Source of the DNA: Styela clava
Taxonomy: Eukaryota > Chordata > Ascidiacea > Stolidobranchia > Styelidae
Reading direction: 5' to 3'
NCBI RefSeq assembly: GCF_964204865.1
Contig: NC_135259.1
Location: 9,930,974 to 9,994,973, forward strand
DNA: 64,000 nucleotides
Shown here: piece by piece, positions 1 to 13,579 of the stretch
Numbering within the stretch: the stretch's first letter is position 1
Layout: every line of letters begins with the position of its first letter
Position numbers and translations under genes: made by a program
The notes under the pieces: model-generated
The model's input: only the letters and a program-made list of their open reading frames with translations
Told to the model about the DNA's origin: nothing
Database searches by the model: none

Positions 1-1618
1 CGCGGGTTCAAAGATAATGGAACCAAGTATTCGCATTCACCATTTGCTGTCTGATACCACTGATGTATTTTTAGCTTTGATAATATATTTCAAAAATCAC
101 CAAAATAGATTATGTACTGAAAATGTCACAGCATTTAACGCAACCTAAAAGCGAAGTACGCGGGTCTGATTGTTTACGTATTTTTTCCACCTACACACAA
201 ACATTTTATTAATATCAGACTAATTTTTTAACATTGGTAAAATAGCTGTATTTGATAGATAATTAAATCTGAGTTTGTTTGAATTTTTAATTCTTTGAGA
301 ACTATCTTGCCAAACAAACACCGTCGTCATAGTCTATAATTTTACTTTGAAAGCAAAAAAATCCACACAAATATTTTATTGAACTCTGTTGAAAGGGCGA
401 ATAAATGAAACATGTTTCGGTGTGTTGCTTAGCACAAATTCAGACAAATCAGGACGAAACAGTGGTGACTAATTAGGATATGAACCACTTTCTTCGTATT
501 AACATATAATAAGTTCTTTAGCACGTACTGCATTCGTCATGACACCTAGTTTGTTGTGATGTGCGTGTATTCTGAACGTCCGGTTGAACTCTGTCAGATA
601 TCGATTTGTCAAGCATGGGCCCACGGTTAGGCGCGCTTCTTTGAAGGCCACACTGTTTTCAGCACAAATGTTTTCTGATGAGCCAATGACGATCGGTTAA
701 AAACATGGCAAGTGAACGTGCAAAATACCAGTACAACTCAAAACACGAATTTGCAAACAAGAATTAAGACTGAATATTTATTCAAAATGAACGCAAAAAT
801 GTACGTTCAACCAACTCTAGTTTTGAAAGTTAATGGTATTGATTGTAGCCTTGCAAACAAATTCATTACCCAACACTAGTTCAGTAAAATTATATATAAT
901 ACTACATCACTAGTGCAATGATATATCATCAGCATTGCCGACTTAAGCTAAACATAGTCTACCGATCGGAAAAAGGATAATTACTTAACGCTGCAAAACT
1001 GTTTCCGATTGCGCAGATATAATTTTCACTTCCTATTATTTAATGTTTTGACTCAATTAGTTGCGTAATTATAATGTGATAATTTGTGGCTGTAGTTATT
1101 AGATTTCGTGTTATGGGCACATTTTCCGAGTTTTAGTAATATATATGACTCTAGAGTGAACCGTATGATAATACTGGACACTAACTTAAATTCTTGCGAA
1201 GTTAAATCTGTGAGACGAAATTGAAATGTATCTTTCGGTTAGGTATGGCTAACCCATCTTTTCCAATTGAGTTATTTTTGGCCCAATTTCTTTTCATATT
1301 GTTAGAAAGCTAAATATTATGAGCAAGAATACGTGAGCCACATGCTCCATCCCCATATAATATCGTGTGCGATTGTATCACACAGGTCTACATTTTTTAC
1401 GAGACAAGTACTAAATGTTGATTTCATAGGTATGTGAAGTATACCAAGAAATAGAGTATTTGAACCTAGACGCACACCATTATATTTTAATTGTTAATAT
1501 ATATAAATGCTATTATCAAATCAGCTGGTTCAATTTTATACACACTTGCTAATATTCCTTTATAACTCTATAAATAGATTTAATTAAACATAAAGTTGAC
1601 AATATAAATGTTTAATGA

Positions 1619-1735
1619 GAGGATATGTATTGCACAAGGCAAATAAAGTCCTAATGCGCGAGGGACCGGAGGAAACATTAGGTACTTACCCTGGTTCCTG
1701 ATTCAAAAGAGTACGGGGATCTTTTTGAATTTTCG
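1619..1735. repeat. Local direct repeat, copy 1
   Basis: A block of about 115 bp containing GGATATGTATTGCA, GGCAAATAAA, GAGGGACC and TTACCCTGGTT recurs about 570 bp downstream in the same orientation. The copies are clearly diverged. On the minus strand the shared CCAGGGTAAGTA resembles a splice donor, so an old duplicated exon edge is possible, but no open frame supports it. Confidence 0.55.
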
Positions 1736-2189
1736 TTTTCTACAATCGTTTTAATAGATTCAATAGGTAATGCAATACCGAAATTATGGATTTCACTTTA
1801 CCGCTTTGCTATTCAAATTTGAAAACTTAAATCCAATATACCCAAAAAATAGCGTTATATTGAAATGGTAGAAACCTTATGTCAGGCAAAAAAGAGAATC
1901 GAAAATTCGATATAAATAGCTTCAATAACAAACAAGTAACAATAATAGCACTTTATGGTTGTGGTAAAAATACACGGAACATTTTTAGAATTGCATATAC
2001 ACAGAAAACACCACATTTTGAAAATAGCACAGATTGAGACCTAATCCTGATAGTATACATTGAATAAGGTTTAATATAAAGCATTCTTGATTTACCTCGC
2101 AAATTTGCTTTGTGCTTCTATATAAATAACTATAAATATAAAATAAGTGGAAATGAACACGACGATGGCATTATAAATCTTTAATCAAG

Positions 2190-2307
2190 GATAGGATATG
2201 TATTGCAAAAGGCAAATAAAATCGAATTCCCCGAGGGACCTGGTGAGACGTTAGGTAGTTACCCTGGTTTATAGTTCAAAATAGTTCGAGAATTTTTTGC
2301 ATTTGCT
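2190..2307. repeat. Local direct repeat, copy 2
   Basis: Second copy of the block at 1619-1735, sharing GGATATGTATTGCA, GGCAAATAAA, CGAGGGACC and TTACCCTGGTT. Its donor-like site is altered (GTAACT on the minus strand), which argues against a maintained exon. Confidence 0.55.
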
Positions 2308-3176
2308 GATGGCTTTTGAATGGATGACGCAAAATCGTCATCAAAATTGCTGATTTTACCTTAAGGCTGAATTTGACAATGGGTGACGCGGATTTGTTTG
2401 ATATCAGCATGATTTGCCAAAATCCCATGCCGGTATTCGAAGATTCAAATTTGATTCATACGTAAAAAGTATTTATGGCAAAAATGCTAAATATCAAAAT
2501 ATTGTTCAGACTCCAAACTATTAGGGTTGTGAGAAATAACTTATTTTGACTCCAATCGTGAAAATCCAGATATCCCAACTATATCGGTGGGCATTTTCGA
2601 TTACTTGATGATTCCAGAATCGAATCGAATCTAGAATACTCGGAAAAAATGTAGTTGTATGTGATTTTGTTATTGTAACGGATCTTCCAGACACATAAAT
2701 TACTGAATACTGAAGAATCTATCACTCAGTCAGTTCGCTGAGTGTTCACACTAAATAAGAAACATATTTTACTATCAATAGCTTACAAGGAAGAAATGAG
2801 TCGTATATGTGAGAATTGCATTTAAAAAATATGGTCTCTATTGAAAAAAAATGGGGATTCACCTGAGTCTGACCTATGGCGGAAAAAAATCAAGATAGCT
2901 GTGATTCGAAAATTTTGTCTGAACCGATTCATATAATTTGCTATTCGATTCGAAATGTTCAACCATAATCCCAAGATAATGTCCACAAATACATCTCATG
3001 GCTTGATGGCCAAGTAGTGGGGTCCTCAACTCGGATTTGATATATCGAATCAACTCGAATTTATGGAGTTGTCGAGTGAGAAATATGACCTAGATAAACC
3101 TCGCTTTGCCATTCTGCAATCCCCTTAGGTATATTTGCTGTTCCGTGCCATCAAGTGAAGTAATGTTTTTTGGGAC

Positions 3177-3278
3177 CTCCTGAAGTATGCGCACCAAGAT
3201 GGCGCACAATCTGAACTCAGGTTGTGTACCAGGTTAGGGTTCAGGTTATGTGACATCTTCGTGCGCATTCTTCAGGAG
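3177..3278. mobile_element. Foldback MITE (palindromic)
   Basis: Two arms of about 40 bp are imperfect inverted complements: the left begins CTCCTGAAGTATGCGCACC and the right ends GCGCATTCTTCAGGAG. The loop is short and includes CCAGGTTAGG. The arms carry CAAGATGGCGCACAA and its complement. A related, better-preserved copy lies at 47283-47368, so this is a dispersed family rather than a chance palindrome. Single strands would fold into a long hairpin. No coding capacity. Confidence 0.75.
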
Positions 3279-3343
3279 TACCGTTTTTTGAGTATAACAT
3301 ATATATACGTGTGTATTGAAACATTTGTAGTGGTGTGCTAGGC

Positions 3344-3859
3344 CAGTGCTCTTCAACCGGGTATACGGTATACCCAAGTGTATACCGGACCATAATTTGG
3401 GTATACAACAGATAAAGGGTATACGAAGGGTATACAGTCTAAGTCAGGGACTCCAAACTCTAATATAATAAATTATAAAATATTCAGGCAAAGACAACAA
3501 TGCAAACGCAGCGCATATGAAATATAAAATGTCATTTATCCAAAGAACCGATGTGGGCACATTGTTACATCACATATTATATAGATATTGCAGTCACGTG
3601 TCTGGGTTGGTGATTTCGGCTGCCATGCACTTTGTTTAATTTACGTTGAACATTATCCCCGTTGACGCTAAGACCGTCAGTCAAATTTATAACTTGCGGA
3701 TTCTAGCCTATTAGATTGCATGATGATATTGCAGTACAATATGTGCTTAAAATTGAATGATTATTTAAGCCTTAAATGAACATTGGTATTTGTAAGGTAT
3801 ACAAAGTTCTTGAAAAATTGTAAAAGGTATACCACGGTAAAAAAGGTTGAAGAACACTG
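3344..3859. mobile_element. hAT-type MITE with perfect 8-bp TSD
   Basis: The element starts CAGTGCTCTTCAACC and ends GGTTGAAGAACACTG, terminal inverted repeats matching at 14 of 15 positions. It is flanked on both sides by the identical octamer TGCTAGGC (3336-3343 and 3860-3867). An 8-bp duplication with CA..TG ends is the hAT signature. The subterminal regions are rich in GTATAC motifs. No transposase is encoded in its 516 bp, so it must have been mobilised in trans. Confidence 0.88.
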
Positions 3860-3867
3860 TGCTAGGC

Positions 3868-5135
3868 AATAACAATCAATGACTTACTAATTCACATGTC
3901 TAATAATTTTTTGGCAAGTTCTTGGAATCGTACAAGTTCATGTCATGCAGAGTAAGTAATAAACGAAATTTGTAGCTATGCCTTGGGCTTATAACATATA
4001 AAATATAAAAACTACATTAGCAAGCATCGAATAATTAGAACACTATTATCAATTTTTACGGCAAATACATGTAGAATGTCGAAATACGCTCGCTGTCATG
4101 TCTTATTAGAGTTTCGGAGAATGATGCCATGAAATAATTAATTTAAATATTTACTTATAAATGGTAGAAATATTTATTGAATTTTTTGGCGCACATCACG
4201 AAATACATCGGTAAAACAAGTTCATACGACTTTCAAGAGCTGCTAAGTTAGTTGAAGTATATTGGTATAGCACGTATACTGTAATAATACCCAGTAAGTG
4301 TTGGACTAACTATGACGTCAGTGTTCTGTAGATTGTAGAACAAGGCAATCGACGACTGGGAAACGACACATGTTTAAATATGACCTGCTGATAAAACCTA
4401 TCAAAAATATTTACATTGAGATCACGCATAATTTACAAACTATATAGTGTAGCCGGTATGGACCATCAAAATATAATAAAAATATGAATTGCTGTATAGA
4501 GAAAGTTACTGTAAGCTAAACAAGAACACGGAATATACATACTCCTTAGTAAAATAAAACATCGCCAAGCGTTAAAATCCGGGAGTTAAAATAGATAGTA
4601 TTCGCCTTGGCCCTTGGACATGCCTTGCATAAATCTGTGGCTTATTTCCCCTGCTGTATGCGAGTTTCAAAAGCCTCATCGCAGAATAATGACATAATTA
4701 CGCAATTTTGAACTTGATCGCTCTATTATAATGTAACATTGTGGGCTGCAATTCGAATGAACTTCAAAAGTACAACAGTGAAAGATGCTGGGTAATTTTG
4801 TTGTTATAAGTATCCACTTTCGGAAGGAAGCAAAGTCAAACTTCAATTTTTAGCAAAGCTGATCCATATACTTATGTAGACCACTAACGACGAGTATACA
4901 CCCAAAAATCATTCAAGAGCGATATTGCGAGGCGACTGCGCGAAACACGTATTTCGTCAGACGATGATCTCACCTTTTGAGTAGCAGTAAGTTTATTACG
5001 TAATTGTATATATTATGTATTTTGGAGCGTGTTACGTTATATCGCGTGATCATCGTTGGGAATACTAAGTATACACCACACCCAACGCCGACATGCCCTT
5101 GTCACATGACTTTTTATTTTAGTTGTTGCGTTAGC
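3868..5135. other. No gene seen
   Basis: AT-rich sequence with stop codons in all frames and no splice-compatible exon recognised. Confidence 0.4.
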
Positions 5136-5136
5136 A

Positions 5137-5446
5137 GGGGTGAGCAAGGTTTTGGATCAGGGGCCAAACATTTTGCCTAACTAGACTGGCGGGCCATGTA
5201 AGTGTGACGTAAAAAAATACATTTTGTGAACAATATTTACAGTGGTACAAAATCGAAACTGAAAAACAATAGGCCTCTTGTCAAAACTAAATTAAATTGC
5301 AATCTCAACTGATTCCTTGAGCTATTTCAGCTAAAACATCAAAATTTGGTTTTAGTTTGGTTGTGGCAGTATCAGGCGGGCCAGATTGAATTACCCAACG
5401 GGTCGAATTTGGCCCGCGGGCCATAGCTTGCCCATGTCAGCAACGG
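5137..5446. mobile_element. hAT-like relic
   Basis: It begins CAGGGGTGAGCAAGG, a typical hAT terminus, with GGGCCA/GGCGGGCC-rich subterminal sequence. It ends in GCCCGCGGGCCATAGCTTGCCCATGTC, whose complement partly matches the start. No clear 8-bp target duplication remains, so the exact right edge is uncertain. Non-coding. Confidence 0.55.
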
Positions 5447-8400
5447 ATACACGACCACCACAACTCATTGCAATATCCATTTTGTTAATTTGTATAGTGG
5501 GTAAAATAATAAGCATATAATGTAGCTACGTTTTGTTTAGATTTTCTCTGACCATCTATCTATTTTAGAAAACACATATTGAGGCCGAATGCTTAACTGA
5601 AGTAAAACGGCTCAGTACATAATTTAGTAATATTTCTATTATTCTATTTTAATTACTTCATATCTTGCAATTTTTCAAACCCGCAAAAAATGTCATCATT
5701 TGTTGCAACTTGTGACCACGCTATAAATTTTCCATTCTAGACAAATTTAAACCAAAATTATCATCATCATCCAATGTCCACATATGAAATTTTACTGTTT
5801 AGATATTTTTATATACGATCCATAATCGATCGTGTATAATCCAGCAAGTAATATTTAACAATGAAAAGAACGTGTCGTCATTATTCAAACAAAGCGTTTC
5901 GTCGAATCTGGTGACGTGTCCGAAGTATTTCTGGCCACCACGTAACGTAATATACAAAATAAATGATCACGAAAATGTGATTTTCAATTTTGATTTGTGC
6001 TCATGATTTCTAGAAATATGCTATATAGTTAGATTACGAAGAAAACTTTTTTGCCGTTTTACAAGTAACATTCATTAAAAACGACACCCTTATTTACAAC
6101 TCATTCGCCAAATTGATCATTGATTGTCCAAATTATACCCACAACAAAAGTTGTACTTTTGAGTATTTTGCGAAAGCTCCGGAAAAATAATGGTGAAATT
6201 TACACAATCAAAATAAATCCAGCTTTAAGTTCAAGCACTATACGCACTTCTAATTATTTCTCAACAATATGTTACAGTTGTGGGACATTCTATACGCAAT
6301 CAATGAATATTCAGCATGTTCTAAAATAAAATGGTAATTATTGGAATTGGAGCTTGGTAGTGTCAGCAGTATGTAAGTAACTGTTGTGTATAATATATGA
6401 TATCGAATACCGAATTTGCGACAAGCAGTTTAAAAACTCGTCATTACATTGTCGCCATCAGAAAAAGGGCATTATCGGTGACATCCTCGGAATTCAATTT
6501 TGGGTAAACTGGGCTCTAATTCGGTTCAAATGTGAAAAATCTTGTCTTGCAAAAAAAACGATATAACTTGCAATATTTGACAGTTGCTTTATAGCTATTT
6601 TATTTCTTACATATTTATATATATTATATATTTAAAGAAGCTGTCATGTATAATGACTTTTAGTGTCGTGCAGTTACATCGTATCATTGAATCATATATC
6701 AGTTTTCGGATTCGATAAGGAGTTGGGGATCGAAGAGAAGGTCCGTACATATTGACACTGAGAAAACTTAAATTCGCTGCAATCACATTAATGCGTTCTT
6801 CACAAATCACGATATCCGTTGAGTCTGTTACTACCAGGAATTATGCATGACCGTCTCTAATCCCGCTTTGCATAATTTCCCAATTATTTCATGACAAAAC
6901 GCGTCTACGGACAAAGAACAAAACGTCAATTTTCCCCGCTGGACGATATCGATTTATTAATAAAAAAAACTGTATATATATTGGAAGTATGGTATTGCCG
7001 AATGCGATTTACTATTTTAGTAATGTCCGTGATTAAATGCGATAATTGATTCTTCTCCGTATAGTTTTATGCATCCAAACTTTATTTGCGGAATACGGAT
7101 TGTGACGACGTCGTGGAGCTTCATTACCGTACGGCTTTCAGCAATTATACATGCTTTATGACTATAGCCCTGTCATAAAACATACTCTGTCGAGTGTAAG
7201 CCACAATTTGTTTTTACTACTGGTAATACGATCAGGCAGTTTTGAGAAAAGTTCCGGGTCACTCAGTGGGCAAATTAAACAAGAAAACCGGAAACAAATG
7301 TCATCAAAAGTTAACTATAGTTCAAATATTGTCAAAATGCCATAAAATGTCAGAATTGTCTGTCATATACAAATTCATGGTTTGGGGTAGATTATTTTTC
7401 CATGTAGGCCTCCTGTAGAAACTCTTTTTTTGTTAAAAACAAATATGATAGCTCGCGCACATTCCTCAATGACGAAGAAGTACGTTTGCTTTCGTAGAAA
7501 ACCACAACAATATGCCATTATACATGAAGATACATAAGAAATCGAGAGCTACCGCTAGAATATTCAGCTGAAAATGAACTCGTCCTATTTACAATTCGCT
7601 TAACAGCAGCATGATGTATTACCGAATCGGATGTTTGAGAAACGCCAATTACTTTCGCCAATACCGAAAACGTTTTTCTTCAGATACAGTTGGCGCGACT
7701 CCCATAAACACAACTTGGACTTAAGGCTGGTATTTCGTTGCACGTGTTGCAAATGTTCGTGTATGTAGAACATCGTACCAGGTGAAGATTCAATCTTAAA
7801 AGATACCGACTTTTCATTCATTTTTTGTCATCAACTATAGAGATTTGTTATTGTTCTTTATACTAAATATCATTTTCATATTTTATACTACATATACTGC
7901 AATTTGTTGGTTAGATAATAAACATTAGGGTCAATAAAGCAAGGGTTAACTGCCCACCGCTCTATCGTCGAAGGAAAATTAGAAAACAAATTTGAGGCAA
8001 GTAAAATATGCAATTTGTGAGTAAATATAAATGACTTGATGACAGAGTAGTCATCAATGCTAATTATAATTTTAAATTAAATAATACCTTCTTAGAGATG
8101 AGAGACTCAATTTTGATCAATGTCGATAATAACATTCATTATCTAAAGTCAATGTGCAATATTAATTGCTTTCAGCAAGAACAAGGCTATAAATAACATC
8201 AAGATACACATACATATGCATCATCTGCGATTTGGGATAGTTTAATCTAAGGCCAAAATCTTGCTGACGCCTAAAATTTCGTAGGCGTTAGTGAAAATAC
8301 CAAAAGTTCTTTACATTTCGTTTTGGTTTAGAAGCAAAGCAACACGAGGATTTGAATCGCAGGATTACAAGTGAGAATGAAAATTAAAAAAAAATACGGA

Positions 8401-10201
8401 TAGTTCTCCACGTACGCAAATCAAAAGCATGAAATCAAATTATACTTCAATGGTTCGAAGAACGATTATGGAATTGAATATGATTTAATTAAAATAAATC
8501 GGATTGGGCAAACATGAAAGGGGTTTTGTGGGAACTAATTTCACTTTTGTATGGAATGTCCGCACTCGCTTTTACATTATTACTGATCAATAAAAAATCT
8601 CAAAACGAAATTAGATGTTCGGCTTGAAATAGTTTGTTAGAGGTTTATTATTAATGAAATACTTTAGATATGGCCAAAAATAATACAATCACGTTATTTC
8701 AAACCACAATAATATCTTAGAGAATCTTTTGCGGCGCTTAACGTTAACAATTCAATTGTAAAAAGCATTACCACAATACAAATGAACGAAATATCATATA
8801 TCATATCATATCATAGTTTCCCTTCATCAGACCGGCTAGCGACTTTTCAGCGTTGTTTTGAGACGAAAATTTGAACCCAAGTTATCAAAAGCTGTGTATA
8901 GTTGAGCCCAGTCGTTTTGTAACCTCTAACGCGAGTTACATTCGTGTTTTGTATCTATCGCAGCGTTCGGTGTTTTGGCGCATTTCTCCTTAAGCCTCGA
9001 ATAGAAACAATCGATGTAAGTAGTAAAATACAAATACATTATATTCGTCAGTATTTGAAGACATATCCTCGTTCAAAGTAAAACAAATTAGATTAAACAC
9101 AGCTAATCTTGATAAATGGGAATTTTTCGCAAACTTAATCAATGTAATTAGTATTCGCCATTTTTAAATACCACCATGGGTCTAATTTATGGTGATAATC
9201 GATACAGTCGACAATTTCTCTATCGGTGTTAAACTGACTTGGCATATGAACTTATAAAATATTATTCATTACACTAATAAGTTCAAGGCAATTTTAATAT
9301 TAATTAAATATACCACCTCCAACAATAATTGCTGTTTTTATGTAAATTAAATAATATTTTGAACTATGGGCGGAAATTATTATTGCATTTATATTCAAAT
9401 ATTCGCATATTAATAATATGTTTTTCTCGAGCATAAAGCCACAAAACGGCGTTTTTCAACAATTAATTAAGGCCGCGCAAACAGAGAGTATACAGAGCAA
9501 GTAATGAAACCAAATATTCATATGTTCCATCGTTTTATGCAATGCTCATTAGATACATCACCCAGGAAGCAAGCCAATGTTATGCAGAATGATAGTTCAC
9601 TTATCGCGGTCTGGTGCAAATCGAAGCGCAATCTGTTATTGTTATACATGACATAAATTAATATATTTTAGAAGTACAACCTTAAACAAACCCCATATTT
9701 ACATTCGAGTAATGTGTGGAAAGATGTCAAGTGCAAGTTTGAAATATGGCTTTGACTTCAGAACGCTTCTATCTAACTCAGTACAAAGATATCAAATAAC
9801 TTGCACTTTCAAACAACATGTGAATTGAAATTATTCATTCTAAACATAGGCAAATTATTTTTAATTAGCATGTGTGAAATTTAAAACATATCATGGCACT
9901 TGAAAATAATTAATTACGAGTCATGCTGCACATACTTTTTTAGCCAATTTTTTAATTTTTAAGTCGAGAGCTAGAATTTTCTAATCTTTTTCCTGTTGTT
10001 AAGTGACTCTGCCCCAGGGGCAAATTCAGACTGAATCACCGACATTCAAACTGTTGATCTTTAATTAACCTTTCCGTCTTGGTGAGACCACGATTATTTT
10101 CTCCGTTGAAACGGATTTAACTAATTGACGACAGGTAAACTTACACTTTACATATGCACATTGTAAAAGGAATAGTGAAAATATAGCCCAAGGGGTTGTG
10201 A
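5447..10201. other. No gene seen
   Basis: Long AT-rich stretch. Short open frames occur (for example 7600-7821 on the minus strand) but none has recognisable protein features or splice context. I can support nothing functional here. Confidence 0.4.
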
Positions 10202-10241
10202 TCGCTCACGAAGTTCGCTGTATTTGTGGAATGCAATGCAG

Positions 10242-10883
10242 GCCGATTAATTAAAGAGGTGTGTCTATCTTATGGAGGTGGATTGTACCGTGGAGACATA
10301 ATATTGGATGATTTGACACCGAAAGAGGAATGTAGGTTTACTGAGCATCTACTTAACAATGTGAAAAAAATTTCGGCTCCGATAAGTATTTCAAATTCAT
10401 GGATAGAATATTATTCAACTATACTCAGCCGATTTGAGAGATTAGCAAATTACAGCTTGTATTGTAAGTACAGCATTACAGGTTGTATCGCCCGATCACG
10501 CGACGAATAAACCACAGCGGTTTCGACTTTGAGGTGGCATCTTCATGGAAGGCAAATACGCAATACAGTCCTGTGTAATGCTTCATAATTTTAATAGGAA
10601 TAATGTTAGATTTTATGATAAATTGAAGCGAATGAGGTTAGCAAAGTAATATCTGTAATATCTGACCCCGCTGACATGCTTTGTTTGGGGCTTAGCACAT
10701 GATATACCAGAAACGCCTGATCGTGATTCATCAGAGCTCACTAGAAAAGTGATGCAAATGAAAGTAATATCAACATGTAGTAACATTGTTTCGATGTGCA
10801 TATCAAAACATGTAGCGCAATGCGGAAATGTATTGTCGACTGGCCTTTCCGGGAAAATTTCCATTACGTCAGCTCCAGAGTGA
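10242..10883 (+). CDS. Unrecognised gene, last two exons (partial)
   Basis: Exon A runs to 10463 and ends at a consensus donor GTAAGT in phase 1; its start near 10242 is uncertain because the acceptor has a poor pyrimidine tract. Exon B starts at 10696 after an AG acceptor and stays in frame across the junction to a TGA at 10881-10883. Together they give about 137 codons, with stretches such as YRGDIILDDLTPKEECRF and SWIEYYSTILSRFERLANY in A and VMQMKVISTCSNIVSMC in B. The composition is protein-like and not AT-biased junk. I do not recognise the family. It would be the C-terminal end of a longer protein whose upstream exons I could not find. The support is frame continuity plus splice signals only. 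Confidence 0.42.
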
Positions 10884-13121
10884 CTATAGTCACTTTGGTA
10901 AGCTCAGGCCACAGCACGCATGCAGTTACGCATTAACGACTTGATTTATCGCATTTTTACTGCGGCAACACTTGGTCAGCGTCTATTTTTCTCAACATTC
11001 AGAAGTAGCAGAGGGCGTTTAGAGGGTTGGGCCGTTGTTAAGCAAATGGTGTAACTCATAATTACATTAAAAGTATGTTATTAACGAAATGATGATTTTC
11101 TGCTTAGCAGAGTCATTCGTGGGAAACTTCTAGCATTACGTTCGTTGCGGGTTAAATTAGTCATTGGGTAGGTTGTTATTTAACCTGCAATACAAAGCAT
11201 TCAATGTGTCACGTCGCAGCGAATTTATTTCGAACTGTTTAGGCCGTTCCATGGAACAGTAAACACGACCTTTCAGAGGTACAACAGTTACAGGTATGCC
11301 AAATTGCACGACTACAGCCTAGTAAATAGCGGAATGGTTGTGGGAGCGCTTTTTGTCGATCATTATTCCTGACGCCATAGCGCCGCCAGTGGATCACTTT
11401 TTAATTCGCTGGGCAGTCCGTCCGCTTCAGACATTTAGGACTAAAATCACAATTCCGATGCAGTACATGATTTTTGAAATTGTTCATATATATTTTGCTT
11501 TATCCCCTAAAATCAATAATTAAAATGTTATTCATTTAATATACACCTCATACCTTTTTACTCTTCGAATACAATTACTTATTTATAATTTGAAATTCAA
11601 ATTGCTAAAAAATTGCCAAAGATGCGCCGTGCCTGCCTGTTCATGGATAATATTTCACCATAATTGAACTTATATCCCCATCGAAGCAATGGATTTTATG
11701 CTAAACGTCCATGATATATAATATTACTAGATTACGATTACTATTTTTGCCTTGGTATTAGGTCTGGAAAAATTTCCTGCACAGATTTACGTAATGAAGC
11801 GCAATTGTGGGAGCGCAATCTTTGTCACAATATCGGTAGTTTTTTTGCACGTACACAGAGTGAGAAATACTTCGGAAAATATCAAATAAGCACAAAAAAT
11901 AGAGCATAGCAATGGAAATAACTTGAACGCGTAGCAGCGATGACGACAATGAGACCTACGTTCAGTAAATTGCCGCAGGGTGTTGATCCTTGAACGCTTT
12001 TGTTATTTTTTTTTATAAAATTATCATTATGAGGCAGATGCTGTTGACTAACTTTTTGAATGACGTAATATAATATCATATTTTTTTAATCACAAGATAT
12101 AATAAAAAACCTAATTTGATTCGGATTATCAGCAATTTAAATTTAAAACCACATATACTATCTTGTTGCCTACCGGTATAATAAATACCCGCCATACATC
12201 ATCATAATCGACAAGGTAATATCTGGTATAGTTGAAAGAAGAAGCAAGTACAAAGTACATTAATACAAAGATAACCAGCATTCTCCATTCTAACAAAATC
12301 CGTAGTTATGCCAAAACTGAGAAGTTTTTTTTTTACGCCGCTTATGAAGGGAGAATTAGTAGGTATTACACGTATTCGCTCTCATTTTCAAAATTGGTTA
12401 TCAATTCAAAGTCTTACGACCATAGCCCTGAAAACTCCCATATCTTATCCTGTTTATAGTTAGTTAGTAATATCTTAATGTATACACTTTATTTGTTTAT
12501 CCGAAATACAAAAGGCATGTCGAAAACAACAATACAAGAAAGGAGATAAACCGAGGAAAGATATCTGTATTCCGCTGATTCTAGAACATGGGACGTTCTA
12601 AAAGTCACGACTAAATCTAAGCCCTCGCCACCGAATTCCAATTGAAGCTAACATGAGACGGACTATCAAATGCATTACTCTGTACTCACATATATATACA
12701 TTTGACATGATCGTAAATATTCTATCTACATTTGTATACATGCAATATATATATCTTTTACATACCGTACAATCCAAAAGTTCTTCTTCCCGCTTGTTAA
12801 AAATATGTTCCAGAGCTATCCTGTTGCAATCAAATGTTGCTACACTGTAACTGCTTTGCAAAAGCACTGGAACGTAAGCCCAGACAACGAGAAGCATCAA
12901 CAAATTTGTAAATAAAGCGAGGTACCGTAATTAAAAAGAAAATGAGAATGTAAACAATCACACAAAAGAAGGGGTCACTTAATTATGGTTAAATCTATAT
13001 CGGTTTCAGGGAAAACTTGTCCTTCATTTTAGCTTTAAGATATTGGATTTGACGAATATAATATATTTTAAAATATGTTATCATACCCTCCCATTCTCAT
13101 AAAACAATCATTCATCTAACT
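10884..13121. other. No gene seen
   Basis: AT-rich sequence with only short spurious frames. It directly follows the stop of the two-exon gene fragment, so its first part may be 3' UTR, but no clear poly(A) signal was assigned. Confidence 0.35.
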
Positions 13122-13579
13122 CAGGGCTGCCCAACCGGCGGGCCGCCAGGCTGTTTACTGCGGCCCGCCATCAAATGAGTCTATAAGCAGACTTTTTAGT
13201 ATTTTATATATATGGGCTAAAGTATGTTTCGTGATTATATCGCGATTGTTTCGACCATCTACATCCAAATGTCGATTCTTTTTATCACGCATGTATCAAG
13301 TCTTGCGCTCTGGTGAATATCGATGTTTAATTTTTTTTATTTTTTGTATAACTGGGCGTTCTGTTCGACAAACTCGGAAGCTCCTGTGCGATCATTGGCG
13401 ACGAAACGCTGAGGAAAATCATAGGAATGAATTCGCAACCCAAATTGGCTTCATTTTGATCATCATCTTTCGTTTTGTCTTCTGGATTCGTGTTATTTTG
13501 CGATAAATAAAACTCATGAAATGTCTAATTTTATTCTGGTGAAAGTGGCCCGCGACACTAAAAGGTTGGGAAGGTCTGT
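13122..13579. mobile_element. hAT-like element
   Basis: Starts CAGGGCTGCCCAACC and ends GGTTGGGAAGGTCTG; as inverted repeats these match at 12 of 15 positions. GGCGGGCCGCC/GTGGCCCGCG subterminal blocks are typical of hAT relics. The flanking octamers no longer match well, so the insertion is old. No intact transposase frame. Confidence 0.65.

Larger units (their letters stand above)
1..3176. other. Gene-free AT-rich stretch
   Basis: No open frame with plausible splice sites and no recognisable protein was seen on either strand. The only structure noted is a diverged direct repeat (listed separately). I see nothing else I can support. Confidence 0.5.

Noticed and set aside
7600..7821. Minus-strand ORF of 73 codons
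   Set aside because: No recognisable motif, no splice context and no related copy.
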